Of a DNA stretch of 16,613 bases, positions 1-8,232 are shown one piece after another. Each line of letters opens with the position of its first letter. The stretch's first letter is position 1. The notes beneath the pieces are model-generated. The model was not told the DNA's origin. It saw only the letters and a program-made list of their open reading frames with translations, and searched no databases. The position numbers and the translations under genes are program-made. The DNA comes from Armatimonadota bacterium (GTDB taxonomy: Bacteria > Sysuimicrobiota > Sysuimicrobiia > Sysuimicrobiales > VGFF01), in the NCBI GenBank assembly GCA_016868955.1, contig VGFF01000041.1, positions 1 to 16,613 on the forward strand, given 5' to 3'.

Positions 1-760
1 CGATGTTCGCGCGGCCCAGCTCGTAGTGCGTGATCGCGTCGGCGCCGCGCCGCGACACGATCTTGATCGCCTCGATCTGGAACGCGCGGAAGACGTCGCC
101 GACCTTCGTGTCGGCGCCGATGTCTCGCACCGCGGTCGTCATCGCCGCTTCGGCGATCTCGGCGGCGGTGCGCAGCTTGTCGATCTCGTCGTTCGTCTTG
201 ATCAACCGCAGCTCACGGAAGATCGAAGTGGCGTCGACGAAGGTCGCGTTCGGCAGCGCCCGCTGGAAGCGGTGCAGTTCGCTGGCGGGGATGTCCTCGA
301 ATTCCGTCCCGATGCGCGCGCGCTCCAGCTTGCGATCGACGAGCGCCGCGACGACCTGCGCGGTGACGGCGGTCATGTCGATCTCGGCGGCACGGCGCGC
401 CGGCTTGCGGTCCGCGACGGCCGCCAGCGCCGCCAGCGCGTCGGCTTCGGGGTTTGCCGCGATCGCCTCCGTGATGTCGTCGCTCTCGATCCACAGCGGA
501 TGCGTGCGCACGTCCTCGATCCACGATTGCTTCCGGATCGCGCGCGCTTCCGTGTCGCCGACGATCGCCGCCGGCGACAGCCGCTCATCCGCCGGCAGCA
601 CCACGATCGACGTCACCCCGGAATGGCGAAACCCGGGCAAGAGCGTGACGACGCCGGTCGTGTATTGGAAGTTCTCCGGGGCGACGACGAGCAATACGTC
701 GATCCCCTGTTCGCGCATCATCCGGTGCGCGCGCGCGACGTCCAGGCTTGGACTCGGCAA
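1..760 (-). CDS. M24 family metallopeptidase-like protein (Xaa-Pro peptidase/creatinase fold), cut by window edge
   Basis: About 253 residues are visible. They form the N-terminal creatinase domain (SLDVARAHRMMREQGIDVLL, then VVAPENFQYTTGVVTLLPG) and the start of the catalytic domain (RLIKTNDEIDKLRTAAEIAE). The metal ligands lie beyond the window, so activity cannot be judged. I chose a TTG start at 760: AAGAGGAG lies 7 nt upstream (768-775) and the predicted N-terminus matches the family. ATG codons 13 and 14 codons later have no comparable ribosome site. Known members of this fold include Xaa-Pro aminopeptidases/dipeptidases, creatinase, ectoine hydrolase and the DMSP lyase DddP; sequence alone does not choose between them. 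It is the last gene of the amidohydrolase/ABC cluster, but a degenerate M24 piece separates it from the amidohydrolase. Confidence 0.85.
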   Translation of the reverse strand, partial: MPSPSLDVARAHRMMREQGIDVLLVVAPENFQYTTGVVTLLPGFRHSGVTSIVVLPADERLSPAAIVGDTEARAIRKQSWIEDVRTHPLWIESDDITEAIAANPEADALAALAAVADRKPARRAAEIDMTAVTAQVVAALVDRKLERARIGTEFEDIPASELHRFQRALPNATFVDATSIFRELRLIKTNDEIDKLRTAAEIAEAAMTTAVRDIGADTKVGDVFRAFQIEAIKIVSRRGADAITHYELGRANI

Positions 761-819
761 GGAACGGCTCCTCTTGGGGGATGGTCTGGCGCATCCAACT
801 ACAGATGGGCGCGACTTTC

Positions 820-825
820 ATTATA
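820..825 (-). promoter_or_regulatory. possible -10 box for the window-edge M24 gene
   Basis: The minus strand reads TATAAT here, a perfect sigma-70-like -10 hexamer 60 nt upstream of the TTG start at 760. It overlaps the last stop codon (TAA) of the degenerate M24 piece. No good -35 is visible; the best is GTGAAG at an 18-nt spacing, with 3 of 6 matches. This suggests the last gene may have its own promoter. Confidence 0.3.
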
Positions 826-1088
826 GACGCATACCCGGCGCTGCTTCACGGATGAAGTCTGCGTCCGCGTTCCAGAGATTGTCTTCGACGCAGAGGCGTC
901 CGACGGCGATGCGCAGCTCGTTGAGCGCGCTCGCCGTCGCGATGGATGCGTACGTCGCCGTCGCGCAGCCACGAATCCGACACGGCGAGGATGTCGCGGC
1001 GCATCTTCGAGAGCAGGAAGACCGGCTTGCCCTCGCGCGGCACGATCACCGCCGCGACGGTCACGGCCGAAGACGCGACGCGCTGACG
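821..1088 (-). pseudogene. degenerate fragment of an M24 N-terminal domain
   Basis: Directly after the amidohydrolase stop, one frame reads VTVAAVIVPREGKPVFLLSK then MRRDILAVSDSWLRD (from GTG at 1064). This resembles the middle of an M24 creatinase N-terminal domain. After SWLRD the similarity jumps frame to TYASIATASALNELR and then LCVEDNLWNADADFI, which ends at TAA 823-821. The first frame runs on to a stop at 846 as an arginine-rich nonsense tail. The first roughly 50 residues of the domain and the whole catalytic domain are missing. An 11-bp direct repeat (931-941 and 955-965) brackets the frame break. It is best read as a remnant of an additional M24 copy and cannot make a working enzyme. 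Confidence 0.65.
931..965. repeat. 11-bp direct repeat bracketing a frame break
   Basis: TCGCCGTCGCG occurs at 931-941 and 955-965, with a 24-bp period, exactly where the M24 remnant changes frame. The copy at 955-965 replaces the sequence that would be expected to encode the WLRDVRTY-type motif of M24 proteins. Confidence 0.6.
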
Positions 1089-2429
1089 TTAGGTGCGGAT
1101 GACTTGCGGGTCGGGGCGACGCCGCCGAACCGGCGGGGCGGCGGCGCCGGGGCCGTGGGGAAAGAGCGCCAAGCTGTCCATCGGCAGCACGAAACCGCCC
1201 TTGACGACCTGCACGACGTCGCCGGTGGCGCGGATGTCGTCGAGCGGATTCCCGCGTACGACCACGACATCGGCCGCCTTGCCGGGCGCGAGCATTCCCG
1301 CGTCGTCGAACCCGCACGCCGCGGCGGCATTGCTCGTGGCCGCGCGTAGCGTGTCCTTCGTGGGCAGGCCGGCGGCGACGAGCAGCTCCAGACCGATCGC
1401 ATAGTCGCCGAACTCGGCGATCGCGTCGGTGCCCATGATGAACTTTCGCGCGCCCATTCGGTACAGCTCGCCGGTGACGTATAGTTGGCCTTCTTGCTTC
1501 CACTCGAAGTACGTCAGCGCTTCCTGCTCGCCGGGCGTCAGCGGCCGCCGATCGCGCAGCGCGCGCAGGCTTTCCATGCGGCGATACCCGGTCTGGATCG
1601 TCGGGCTGAGCCACACGTCTTGGTCGATCATCCGCCGGCCGATCGCGCGGTTGAAGTTGCGCGTGTAGTCCATCTCCTGGAACTCGTAGTGCTCGATGCA
1701 GTCGAAGCCGGCGTCGAGCGCGTTGACGACTGACTGCGTGGCCAGGCAGTGTATCGTCGTGACCTTGCCGTGCCGGTGCGCCTCGTCGACGATCGCGCGC
1801 AGCTCCTCGACCGTGTACGAGGCGCGCCGCGCGTCGGTGATGTACGTGCCGCCGCCCGATCCCATGACCTTGATGAAGTCGGCGCCTTCCTTGACGAGAC
1901 GGCGCACGGCGAGGCGGCATGCCTCCGGCCCGTCCGCTTCCTCGTTGCAGAAGTGGAAGTGGCCGCCGGTCATGGTGATGCTGCGGCCACAGACCTGCAC
2001 GGCCGGAAACGCGTGGAACAACCCGGCGCTGAGGCCTTCCTTCAAGTCGAGCGTAATGCGGTTCCGCGCGCCGACGTCGCGCATCGCCGTGACGCCGGCC
2101 TTCATCAGGTGCAGGTAGCCGTTGCGGACGCAGCGCAGCAGCATCAACGCGTCGCTGTCCTCGCCCATCACGTGGTTGTAGCTCTTGGGTCCGTGGTTGC
2201 GGTGCGCCGTGCCGAGAATCAGGTGCACGTGCGTGTCGATGAACCCGGGCAAGATACCGCCGTCGGGGAAGTCGAGTACGCGCGCGCCGGGAGGCGGCGG
2301 GGGCCCCTCCCGTCCGTAGACCGCGCGAATGCGCCCCGCCTCGATCCACACGCTCGCGCCTTCGCGGTGCTCCGTGTCGACACCGTCGAACAGCGAACGC
2401 CCGCGAATGACCGTCGTGTGACCATCCAT
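1089..2429 (-). CDS. metal-dependent amidohydrolase (imidazolonepropionase/Xaa-Pro dipeptidase-like)
   Basis: This 446-residue amidohydrolase-superfamily protein has all expected metal and catalytic positions. They are H67 and H69 in DTHVH after the PGFIDTH strand, K187 in FIKVMGSGG (likely carbamylated), H227 in TTIHC, H247 in CIEHYE and D335 in MGTDA. The C-terminus has the usual AAAACGF...GMLAPGKAADVVVV segment of the small beta domain. The start is ATG 2429, with GAGGAGGAG about 8 nt upstream. No signal peptide is visible, so it is probably cytoplasmic. The subgroup includes imidazolonepropionase-like enzymes and cobalt/zinc prolidases that hydrolyse Xaa-Pro or N-acyl amino acids; the substrate here is not determinable. 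It lies 60 nt downstream of the M20 gene and is probably in the same transcript as ABC system 1. Confidence 0.9.
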   Translation of the reverse strand: MDGHTTVIRGRSLFDGVDTEHREGASVWIEAGRIRAVYGREGPPPPPGARVLDFPDGGILPGFIDTHVHLILGTAHRNHGPKSYNHVMGEDSDALMLLRCVRNGYLHLMKAGVTAMRDVGARNRITLDLKEGLSAGLFHAFPAVQVCGRSITMTGGHFHFCNEEADGPEACRLAVRRLVKEGADFIKVMGSGGGTYITDARRASYTVEELRAIVDEAHRHGKVTTIHCLATQSVVNALDAGFDCIEHYEFQEMDYTRNFNRAIGRRMIDQDVWLSPTIQTGYRRMESLRALRDRRPLTPGEQEALTYFEWKQEGQLYVTGELYRMGARKFIMGTDAIAEFGDYAIGLELLVAAGLPTKDTLRAATSNAAAACGFDDAGMLAPGKAADVVVVRGNPLDDIRATGDVVQVVKGGFVLPMDSLALFPHGPGAAAPPVRRRRPDPQVIRT

Positions 2430-2489
2430 GTGTGTTTCTCCTCCTCGATGTCGCCGTGCCCGATGGGACGCGGCGAAGCCGGGTGGATC

Positions 2490-3926
2490 CTAGAACGGAT
2501 TCGGGTACGACGCGTAGCTGTACAGCAGATCGACGTACGACTTTTCCAGCTCGGCCAGGCCGCCGACCTTGCCGTCGCCCTCGATGACGAGGAACTCGTT
2601 GCCGGCGCTGTGCGAGCTGGCGTAGCTCATGCCCGTGGCGCCGAGCACCTTGAGGCCGAGCATTTGGCTGAACGAGCCGGTCGGGCCGCTGGCGCCGCGC
2701 CGCGGCCAGACGACCGGGTCGATGTCCCAGTTCTTGAACACGCGCAGGGCCGCCTGCGCCAGGTCGTCCTTGATGCTGAGCTTCTGCGCGCCGACGGACA
2801 TCATGACCTTGATGCCGATGTCTCTGAAGCCGTGGCGGTCGAGGTGGGCGCGGATCTTCTGGCAGCACACCTCGGGATCTAGGTCGGGCGGCAGACGGTG
2901 GTCGATGGTGCAGTACGCCGCCTGCGGCAGCGTCCACAACGTCGTGCCCGGGCCGGTATAGCCGGCGCGCAAGCCGTTGATGTTCATCGTCGGCTGGAAG
3001 CAGTAGCGCTCGAAGACGTCGCGGCCGGTGAGGTCGTTGAGGAACTTGTCGACCTTGCCGGGACCGAGCGCCGGAATCGCCGACGCCTCGCGGCCTTTGT
3101 ATCGCGCCGCCAGGCCGTCGAGCAGGGCCATGTCCTCGGCCGTCGGCTTCGCGAGCCCGTCGTAAAAGCCGTCGACGAGGATGCGGTTCTCCTTCGCGTC
3201 ATACAAAGTCGCCAGCGCGTGCACCAGCCGCCACACGGGATGATCGACGACGACCATCGTCGACGAGTGCACCGGGCCGCCGGTCGGCCCGCGCCCCCAC
3301 TTCTCGCCCGACGCCTCCAGCTCGATGTGCAGACAGCCCTTGTTGCCGAGCGCGAGTGTGACGTCGCCGCCGGCGTTCTGGCACGGTCCCGGCGTGATCA
3401 TGCCGTGGGCCTTGGACAGGTGGTGCCGGTAGCGGTCGATGAGCAGAGGCACGTGCGGGCTCCCGGTGAACTCCTCGCCCTCGCAGACGAACATCAGGTT
3501 CACCGGAAGTTGCCCGGCCGCCGCCTTGATCGACGACAGCGCGTTGAGGAACGCGATCAGACCTTGCTTGTTGTTGGCGCCGCGCCCGTACAGCACGCGC
3601 TTGTGCGGCGCCCGCGGCGCGACGACCGCGTCGAACGGCGGATGATCCCAGCCCGACCCGACGACGTTCGTGTCGAAGTAGCCGTAGAGCGCGAGTGTCT
3701 TCGGCGCCCCAGCGTCGTAATACGCCCACACCGACGGCAGCAGCGGCGTCGGCGCGATCTCCGCCTCGCGGCAGCCGAGCGCCTGGAAGTCGCGCACGAG
3801 CATCTGCGCGCACTGCTCGACGCCGAGGTTCTCTTGGCTTACGCTGGGCTGCGACGCGTACTGGCGCAGCTTGGCAAGGTGCGCTTCCTGATTGGCATCG
3901 ATGTGCCGGTAGATGGCGTCTCTCAT
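2490..3926 (-). CDS. M20 family (carboxypeptidase/carnosinase-like) protein with a degenerate metal site
   Basis: The 478-residue protein has the M20 two-domain layout. The pieces are an N-terminal catalytic half, a GFYDGL segment (253-258) typical of M20 dipeptidases, a dimerisation domain, and a C-terminal SSHSAGNE motif with H439. EE151-152 of EGEEFTGS are kept as general base and ligand. Other ligand positions are altered. The usual GHxDV motif reads GYFDT (Y83 for His), the usual GRGxxD reads GRGANN (N119 for the bridging Asp), and the third acidic ligand region reads MITPGP with no acidic residue. The start ATG overlaps the stop of the upstream binding-protein gene (ATGA, 3926-3923), which implies translational coupling. 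Family membership is clear. Whether it still hydrolyses amides, uses another metal arrangement or acts as a binding protein is open. Confidence 0.85.
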   Translation of the reverse strand: MRDAIYRHIDANQEAHLAKLRQYASQPSVSQENLGVEQCAQMLVRDFQALGCREAEIAPTPLLPSVWAYYDAGAPKTLALYGYFDTNVVGSGWDHPPFDAVVAPRAPHKRVLYGRGANNKQGLIAFLNALSSIKAAAGQLPVNLMFVCEGEEFTGSPHVPLLIDRYRHHLSKAHGMITPGPCQNAGGDVTLALGNKGCLHIELEASGEKWGRGPTGGPVHSSTMVVVDHPVWRLVHALATLYDAKENRILVDGFYDGLAKPTAEDMALLDGLAARYKGREASAIPALGPGKVDKFLNDLTGRDVFERYCFQPTMNINGLRAGYTGPGTTLWTLPQAAYCTIDHRLPPDLDPEVCCQKIRAHLDRHGFRDIGIKVMMSVGAQKLSIKDDLAQAALRVFKNWDIDPVVWPRRGASGPTGSFSQMLGLKVLGATGMSYASSHSAGNEFLVIEGDGKVGGLAELEKSYVDLLYSYASYPNPF

Positions 3927-5569
3927 GGTTGGTAGTAGGCGAACCAGATGTTCTTGAACACGCCGCGCGAATCCGGCGTGACGACGAAGCCCTTAAAGCG
4001 CCGATCCCAGACCTTCACGTCGACGCCCCACGTGGACCACATGACCGGCAGCTCGTCATGCAGCACCTCTTGGATCCTCTGATACATCACTCTACGTTCC
4101 CTCGCCCGCGTCTCTTGGCGGGCCCGTGTGATCATGGCGTCCAGCTCTCGATTGCAGTAGCGGGAGATGTTGCCGGCGTTGACGTTGCGGCACTCCCAGC
4201 GGATCAGCGTCCCGTCAGGATCGACGAAGCCGCTGTAGGCGATGAACGCCATCTCGAACTGGCCGGCCTCGGCCTGGCGCAGCAGCACCGGCGAGGACAG
4301 GAACTCCGTGCGCGCGTCGATGCCGAGCGAGCGCAGCGCCGCTTGCACCGCGATCGAGGCCTGTTGGCGCTCGCGCGCGAAGTCGAACGTCTTGATCGTA
4401 AACGTGAACGGCCGGCCGTCCTTCATCAAGCGTCCGTCGGGGCCGGGACGCCAGCCCGCCTCTTCCAGCAGCCGCTTCGCGCGCTCCGGATCGAACGCGT
4501 AGGGTTGCAGCGCCGGGTTGTGGCCCCAGACCGACGGCGAGATCGGACCGGTCGCGGCGCGCCAGTCGCGCGTCCAGAACTCGCGCACGATGCGTGGCAT
4601 GTCGACGGCGTGCTGGAACGCCTTACGCACGCGCTTGTCCTGGAACAGCGGGTGCTCGGTGTTGTAGATGATGCCCCACCACGACAGGCCGTTCTGCGCG
4701 TCGACGACGAACCGAGGGTTCGTGCGCAGCCGCTCCATCATCTCGAAGTTGACGTCGTGCATGAAGTCGATGTTGCCCGTCTCCAGCTCCGTGCCGAGCA
4801 CGGTGCGGTCAGGCACGATGCGGTACAGGATGCGGTCGAGGCGCGGCCGACCCATCCAGTAGTCAGCGTTCGCTTCCAGGACCATGCGCTCATCGCGGCG
4901 CCACTCCGTGAGCTTGAACGGGCCCGTACCGACGGGCCGCTGGTTGAATTGGCTCTTCAACAGGTCGGCGCCGGACTTGACCTCGGCCTCGAGCAAGTGC
5001 TTCGGCACCATCGCCTGCTCGAGCGCGATCGGCACGAACGGCGCGTACGCGTAGGCGAGGTGGAATCGTATCGTGTGGTCGTTGATGACTTGGATCGGCT
5101 TCTGCTGAAGCGACTCGTACGGCACAGGATTCTCTCTGCGCGTCAGCTCGTCGTAGCCGACGAGCGCCGCCCAGCGCGGGCGCTTGATGCTCGGCACCTT
5201 CGGATTCAGGCTCGTCATGGCCGTGAACTCAACGTCGTGGGCGGTGAACGGCTTGCCGTCGTGCCACTTCACGTTCTTCCTTAGATAGAGCGTGACGGCC
5301 TTGCCGTCCTTCGACGTCTCCCAGCGCTCCGCCAGGCGCGGCTTCGGCAGCCCGTCCGGCCCGATGACGACGAGCTGGTCGTAGATGAACGCGTTGATGT
5401 CCCAGTCGCGCCCGCTGATCTCGATGACCGGGTTTAGGTACACGGCGTCGGCGATCGAGCCGATGCGCAGCACGCCGCCGCGCGGCCGCTGCTGCCCCAG
5501 CGTCGGATCGACTTGTCCGGCGACGAGCGTCAGTGCGAGGAAGAGCACCGCGGTCCAACGCCACTTCAT
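3923..5569 (-). CDS. ABC transporter substrate-binding protein, peptide/nickel type (SBP_bac_5), system 1
   Basis: This 548-residue periplasmic binding protein starts with a basic residue run and a hydrophobic core (MKWRWTAVLFLALTLVAG) ending near residue 25. There is no lipobox cysteine, so it is probably a soluble periplasmic protein. Family hallmarks are PRLAERWETSKDGKAVTLYL followed by KNVKWHDGKPFTAHDVEF, then VGTGPFKLTEW and VRKAFQHAVD. It would capture a peptide-like or amide ligand for the two permeases upstream. ATG 5569 is preferred because GGAGG lies 8 nt upstream; an ATG at 5584 would swallow that site. The gene follows the DppC-like permease by 56 nt and overlaps the M20 gene by 4 nt, tying uptake to hydrolysis. 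The ligand cannot be inferred. Confidence 0.92.
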   Translation of the reverse strand: MKWRWTAVLFLALTLVAGQVDPTLGQQRPRGGVLRIGSIADAVYLNPVIEISGRDWDINAFIYDQLVVIGPDGLPKPRLAERWETSKDGKAVTLYLRKNVKWHDGKPFTAHDVEFTAMTSLNPKVPSIKRPRWAALVGYDELTRRENPVPYESLQQKPIQVINDHTIRFHLAYAYAPFVPIALEQAMVPKHLLEAEVKSGADLLKSQFNQRPVGTGPFKLTEWRRDERMVLEANADYWMGRPRLDRILYRIVPDRTVLGTELETGNIDFMHDVNFEMMERLRTNPRFVVDAQNGLSWWGIIYNTEHPLFQDKRVRKAFQHAVDMPRIVREFWTRDWRAATGPISPSVWGHNPALQPYAFDPERAKRLLEEAGWRPGPDGRLMKDGRPFTFTIKTFDFARERQQASIAVQAALRSLGIDARTEFLSSPVLLRQAEAGQFEMAFIAYSGFVDPDGTLIRWECRNVNAGNISRYCNRELDAMITRARQETRARERRVMYQRIQEVLHDELPVMWSTWGVDVKVWDRRFKGFVVTPDSRGVFKNIWFAYYQP

Positions 5570-5625
5570 ACGAGCCACCTCCATGATTTTCGTGCGTCGT
5601 TGCGCTTTCGCGTTCCGCGTTCGTC

Positions 5626-6486
5626 CTATACTTGCAACCTCGGATCTAGCGCGTCCCGTAGTCCGTCGCCGAGGAAGTTGAAGCAGAGGGTCGTCAGCCA
5701 GATCGCCATGCCGGAGAACGTCGCGACCCACGGCGCGATGCGCAGGTGCGGCTGCGCCTCCGACAGGATGTTGCCCCAGCTCGGCGTCGGCGGCTGCGTG
5801 CCCAACCCGAGGTAGCTGAGGCCCGACTCGAGGATGATCGCGCGCGCGATCTGCAGCGTGAACTGCACGATCACCGGCGCGGCCGTATTCGGCAGAATGT
5901 GCCGGACGATGATCCGCGGGCCGTCGGCGCCGACCGCCCGCGCCGCCTCGACGAAGTCCTGGGCGCGCAACGCCAGCACGACGGCGCGGATGATGCGCGC
6001 CGTCGATGGCCAGAAGATGAACGCGATCAGCAGCACCGTCAGGCTGATGCTGGGCCCGACGAGCGCGACGATGACCATGATCACGAACAGGCCTGGCACG
6101 GCCAGGAACAGATCGACGATGCGCATGACCGTCCAGTCGGTGCGCTTGCCGTAGAAGCCGGCGACGGCACCGAACGCCGTGCCGACGACGATCGCGAGCG
6201 CGATCGAGCCGACGCCGATCAGCAGTGAGATGCGCGCCCCCCAGATGATCCGGCTGAGCACGTCGCGCCCGAACGTGTCGGTGCCCAGCCAATGGGACGG
6301 GCTGGGGCCCTGCAGGCGCTTGTCCAGGTCCTGCGCGATCGGGTCGTAGGGCGAAACGAGCGGCGCCAGCAACGCGACGAGAAAGATGAACAGGATCGCG
6401 GCGCCGCCGCCGAGCGCGAGCGGATGCCGGCGCAGCTGCCGCCAGAACCGGACACCGCTCGTTGCGACCGCGACGCCGCTACTCAT
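5626..6486 (-). CDS. ABC transporter permease, DppC/OppC type, system 1
   Basis: This 286-residue inner-membrane permease has an N-terminal membrane segment (about residues 23-45), the HWLGTDTFGRDVLSRIIWGA signature at 65-84, several further hydrophobic helices, and the EAA loop at 180-200 (EAARAVGADGPRIIVRHILP). That loop docks with the ATPase. The C-terminus LGDGLRDALDPRLQ is typical. It pairs with the DppB-like permease, whose 3' end it overlaps by 8 nt (6479-6486). Length and motif order are normal for the family. No ATPase gene is in the window, so the energy-coupling subunits must be encoded elsewhere. Confidence 0.93.
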   Translation of the reverse strand: MSSGVAVATSGVRFWRQLRRHPLALGGGAAILFIFLVALLAPLVSPYDPIAQDLDKRLQGPSPSHWLGTDTFGRDVLSRIIWGARISLLIGVGSIALAIVVGTAFGAVAGFYGKRTDWTVMRIVDLFLAVPGLFVIMVIVALVGPSISLTVLLIAFIFWPSTARIIRAVVLALRAQDFVEAARAVGADGPRIIVRHILPNTAAPVIVQFTLQIARAIILESGLSYLGLGTQPPTPSWGNILSEAQPHLRIAPWVATFSGMAIWLTTLCFNFLGDGLRDALDPRLQV

Positions 6487-7435
6487 ACTCGATCCGCGGG
6501 TCGAGGTAGAGGTACAGGATGTCGACGATGAGGCTCGTGACGACGACGAACAACGCGATGACGATGTTGACGCCCATCACGACCGGGTAGTCGCGCCGGT
6601 AGACCGCGTTCACGGCCAGGCGGCCGAGCCCCGGCCAGGCGAAGATCATCTCGACGAAGACCGCGCCGGCGACGAGGCTGCGCGCGGCCATGCCGATGAC
6701 CGTGACGGTTGGGATCAGCGCGTTGCGCAAGGAGTGGCGATAGACGACGACCTTCTCGGCCAACCCCTTCGCGCGCGCCGTGCGCACGTAGTCCATGCGC
6801 AGCACGTCGAGCATGCTCGCGCGCACGAACCGCACGAAGCCGCCGATGTCGACCGCGCTCAGCGCGATCACCGGCAGGACGAGAAACGAGATCCGCGACA
6901 GCAGGTCGCCCTCCTTGCCGAACTCCGACATACCCGACGGCGGCAGCCAGCGCAGCGTCACCGAGAACAGCAGGATGAGCATGATCCCGAGCCAGAACGT
7001 CGGGAACGACATACCGAAGTAAGCGAGCGCCGAGATCACACGGTCGAGCGTCGAATACTGGTGCACGGCGCTGATAACGCCGACGATCACCGAGATGACG
7101 ACCGCGATCACGAGGCTCGTCGTCGTCAGCAGCAGCGTCGCGCCCAGCCGATCGAGGATGAGCTGCGTCGTCGGGATGCCGCCGGACAGAGAGAACCCGA
7201 GATCGCCGACGACAACGCGCGTCAGCCAGCGCCAGTAGCGGACGTGCAGCGGTTGGTTCAGGCCGAGCGACTCTCGCAGCTGCTCGGCCATCTGCGTGTT
7301 CATATCTTCGGCGATGAAGAACGACTCGGGGCCGCCTGGCGCCAGGTTGATCGCCAGGAACAAAACGAGCGAGATCCCGACGAGCATGGGTGGAATCGTC
7401 AGCAAGCGTCGGATTAGATAGGCCTGATGGGCCAT
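6479..7435 (-). CDS. ABC transporter permease, DppB/OppB type, system 1
   Basis: The 318-residue permease begins with the characteristic YLIRRLLTIPPMLVGISLVL membrane segment and has a periplasmic loop with LNQPLHVRYWRWL. The EAA loop lies at about 216-240 (DYVRTARAKGLAEKVVVYRH) and the tail is YLYLDPRIEYE, all standard for DppB-type subunits. The start is ATG 7435 with GGGAG 9 nt upstream. It is the first gene of ABC system 1. The 119 nt upstream (7436-7554) hold a weak -10-like TAGAAT (7466-7471, minus) without a convincing -35. The order permease, permease, binding protein differs from system 2, where the binding protein comes first. Confidence 0.93.
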   Translation of the reverse strand: MAHQAYLIRRLLTIPPMLVGISLVLFLAINLAPGGPESFFIAEDMNTQMAEQLRESLGLNQPLHVRYWRWLTRVVVGDLGFSLSGGIPTTQLILDRLGATLLLTTTSLVIAVVISVIVGVISAVHQYSTLDRVISALAYFGMSFPTFWLGIMLILLFSVTLRWLPPSGMSEFGKEGDLLSRISFLVLPVIALSAVDIGGFVRFVRASMLDVLRMDYVRTARAKGLAEKVVVYRHSLRNALIPTVTVIGMAARSLVAGAVFVEMIFAWPGLGRLAVNAVYRRDYPVVMGVNIVIALFVVVTSLIVDILYLYLDPRIEYE

Positions 7436-7554
7436 GGCGGACGACTCCCAGGGTTTCGGATCGGAATTCTAGTGCCGTAGGTTTTACGCGCGGGTGGCGG
7501 GGTCCTGCCAGACCTCGGGATTCGGGAGGGAGAGAGGTATGATCGGAGAGCGGC

Positions 7555-8118
7555 TCAGGCCGCGACGTCCACGTAGGGGTCAGGTCCGCAAGCCTCACCG
7601 CAAACTCCCTCAGCAACGGGGCCGCGGCGACGAGATTGTTGTCTCCGTATAGCACGGTGCTTCCAGCGGTGTGCGTCGCGAGTGTACGGGCCGCGAGATC
7701 GAGGATCCAGACGGGCCCGTGCGCGCCAGGATCGCGACGTCGGGCAGGAACTCGGCGACGCGATCGGTGTTGGCGAGTCCATGTAGAGTTCGATCGCGAA
7801 GTCGGGCGCGAGGCCCGCGAACCCTCGCGGCAGCGGATGCGGCACGCGGGCCGCGGATACGAATCTGACGTCGGGCGCGCGAACGGTCGCCAAGAGCGGG
7901 TCCGTCACGTAACCGCCGTCCGGGCCGAGCACCATGCCCAGCCCTTTCGCGTCGACGTGGCTGCCCAACCGCTGGACCAGGCGGCTGACCACGAACGCCG
8001 GCAACGTGGTCGACGGCGTCACCGGGGCGATACGACCGGCGACGAGTTCGGCGTCCTCCAGCGTCGCCGCGATGCGCTCGAACTCCTCGACGGTGAAGAC
8101 GTCGATCGTCGTGGGCAT
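7555..8118 (-). pseudogene. Uma2-family (DUF820, PD-(D/E)XK-like) gene broken by frame shifts
   Basis: From ATG 8118 the frame reads FTVEEFERIAATLEDAELV, then VVSRLVQRLGSHVDAKGLGM, then VRAPDVRFVSAARVPHPLP and LAPDFAIEL, a clear Uma2-family N-terminal half with the conserved APD and IEL acidic residues. The frame then breaks near 7771-7778; the continuation ANTDRVAEFLPDVAILARTG is one frame over. It breaks again near 7711-7718; VWILDLAARTLATHTAG is in the third frame. A third shift near the end would restore the original frame to the stop at 7555 (PYVDVAA). Each repair needs one added base. No Shine-Dalgarno precedes the ATG; a weak TTGCAT-17-TACGCT pair lies just upstream. Uma2 proteins are abundant, poorly characterised predicted nucleases. 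Confidence 0.7.
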
Positions 8119-8232
8119 GGGTCGAGCGTATCGAGTGTCCATAGGCGATGCAACACCACCACGCTGGATAGAACGTAGGTAGCGGCGGGATTCGCGCATG
8201 GGCGTGCTTGGCATACCTAGTCCAAACGGGTG

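Noticed and set aside
30..1349. Long plus-strand open frames, here and at 2898-3935, 3695-5284, 6386-7417 and 9172-10575
   Set aside because: They are antisense to well-supported minus-strand genes, rich in Arg/Ala/Asp low-complexity runs and lack family-like motifs. This is usual for shadow frames in GC-rich DNA.
799..2937. 712-residue minus-strand open frame
   Set aside because: It is a shadow of the amidohydrolase and M20 genes, with arginine-rich nonsense composition throughout.
3923..5569. Lipoprotein binding protein
   Set aside because: No Cys lies near the signal-peptide end (LTLVAGQVDP), so there is no lipobox; the same holds for the second binding protein.
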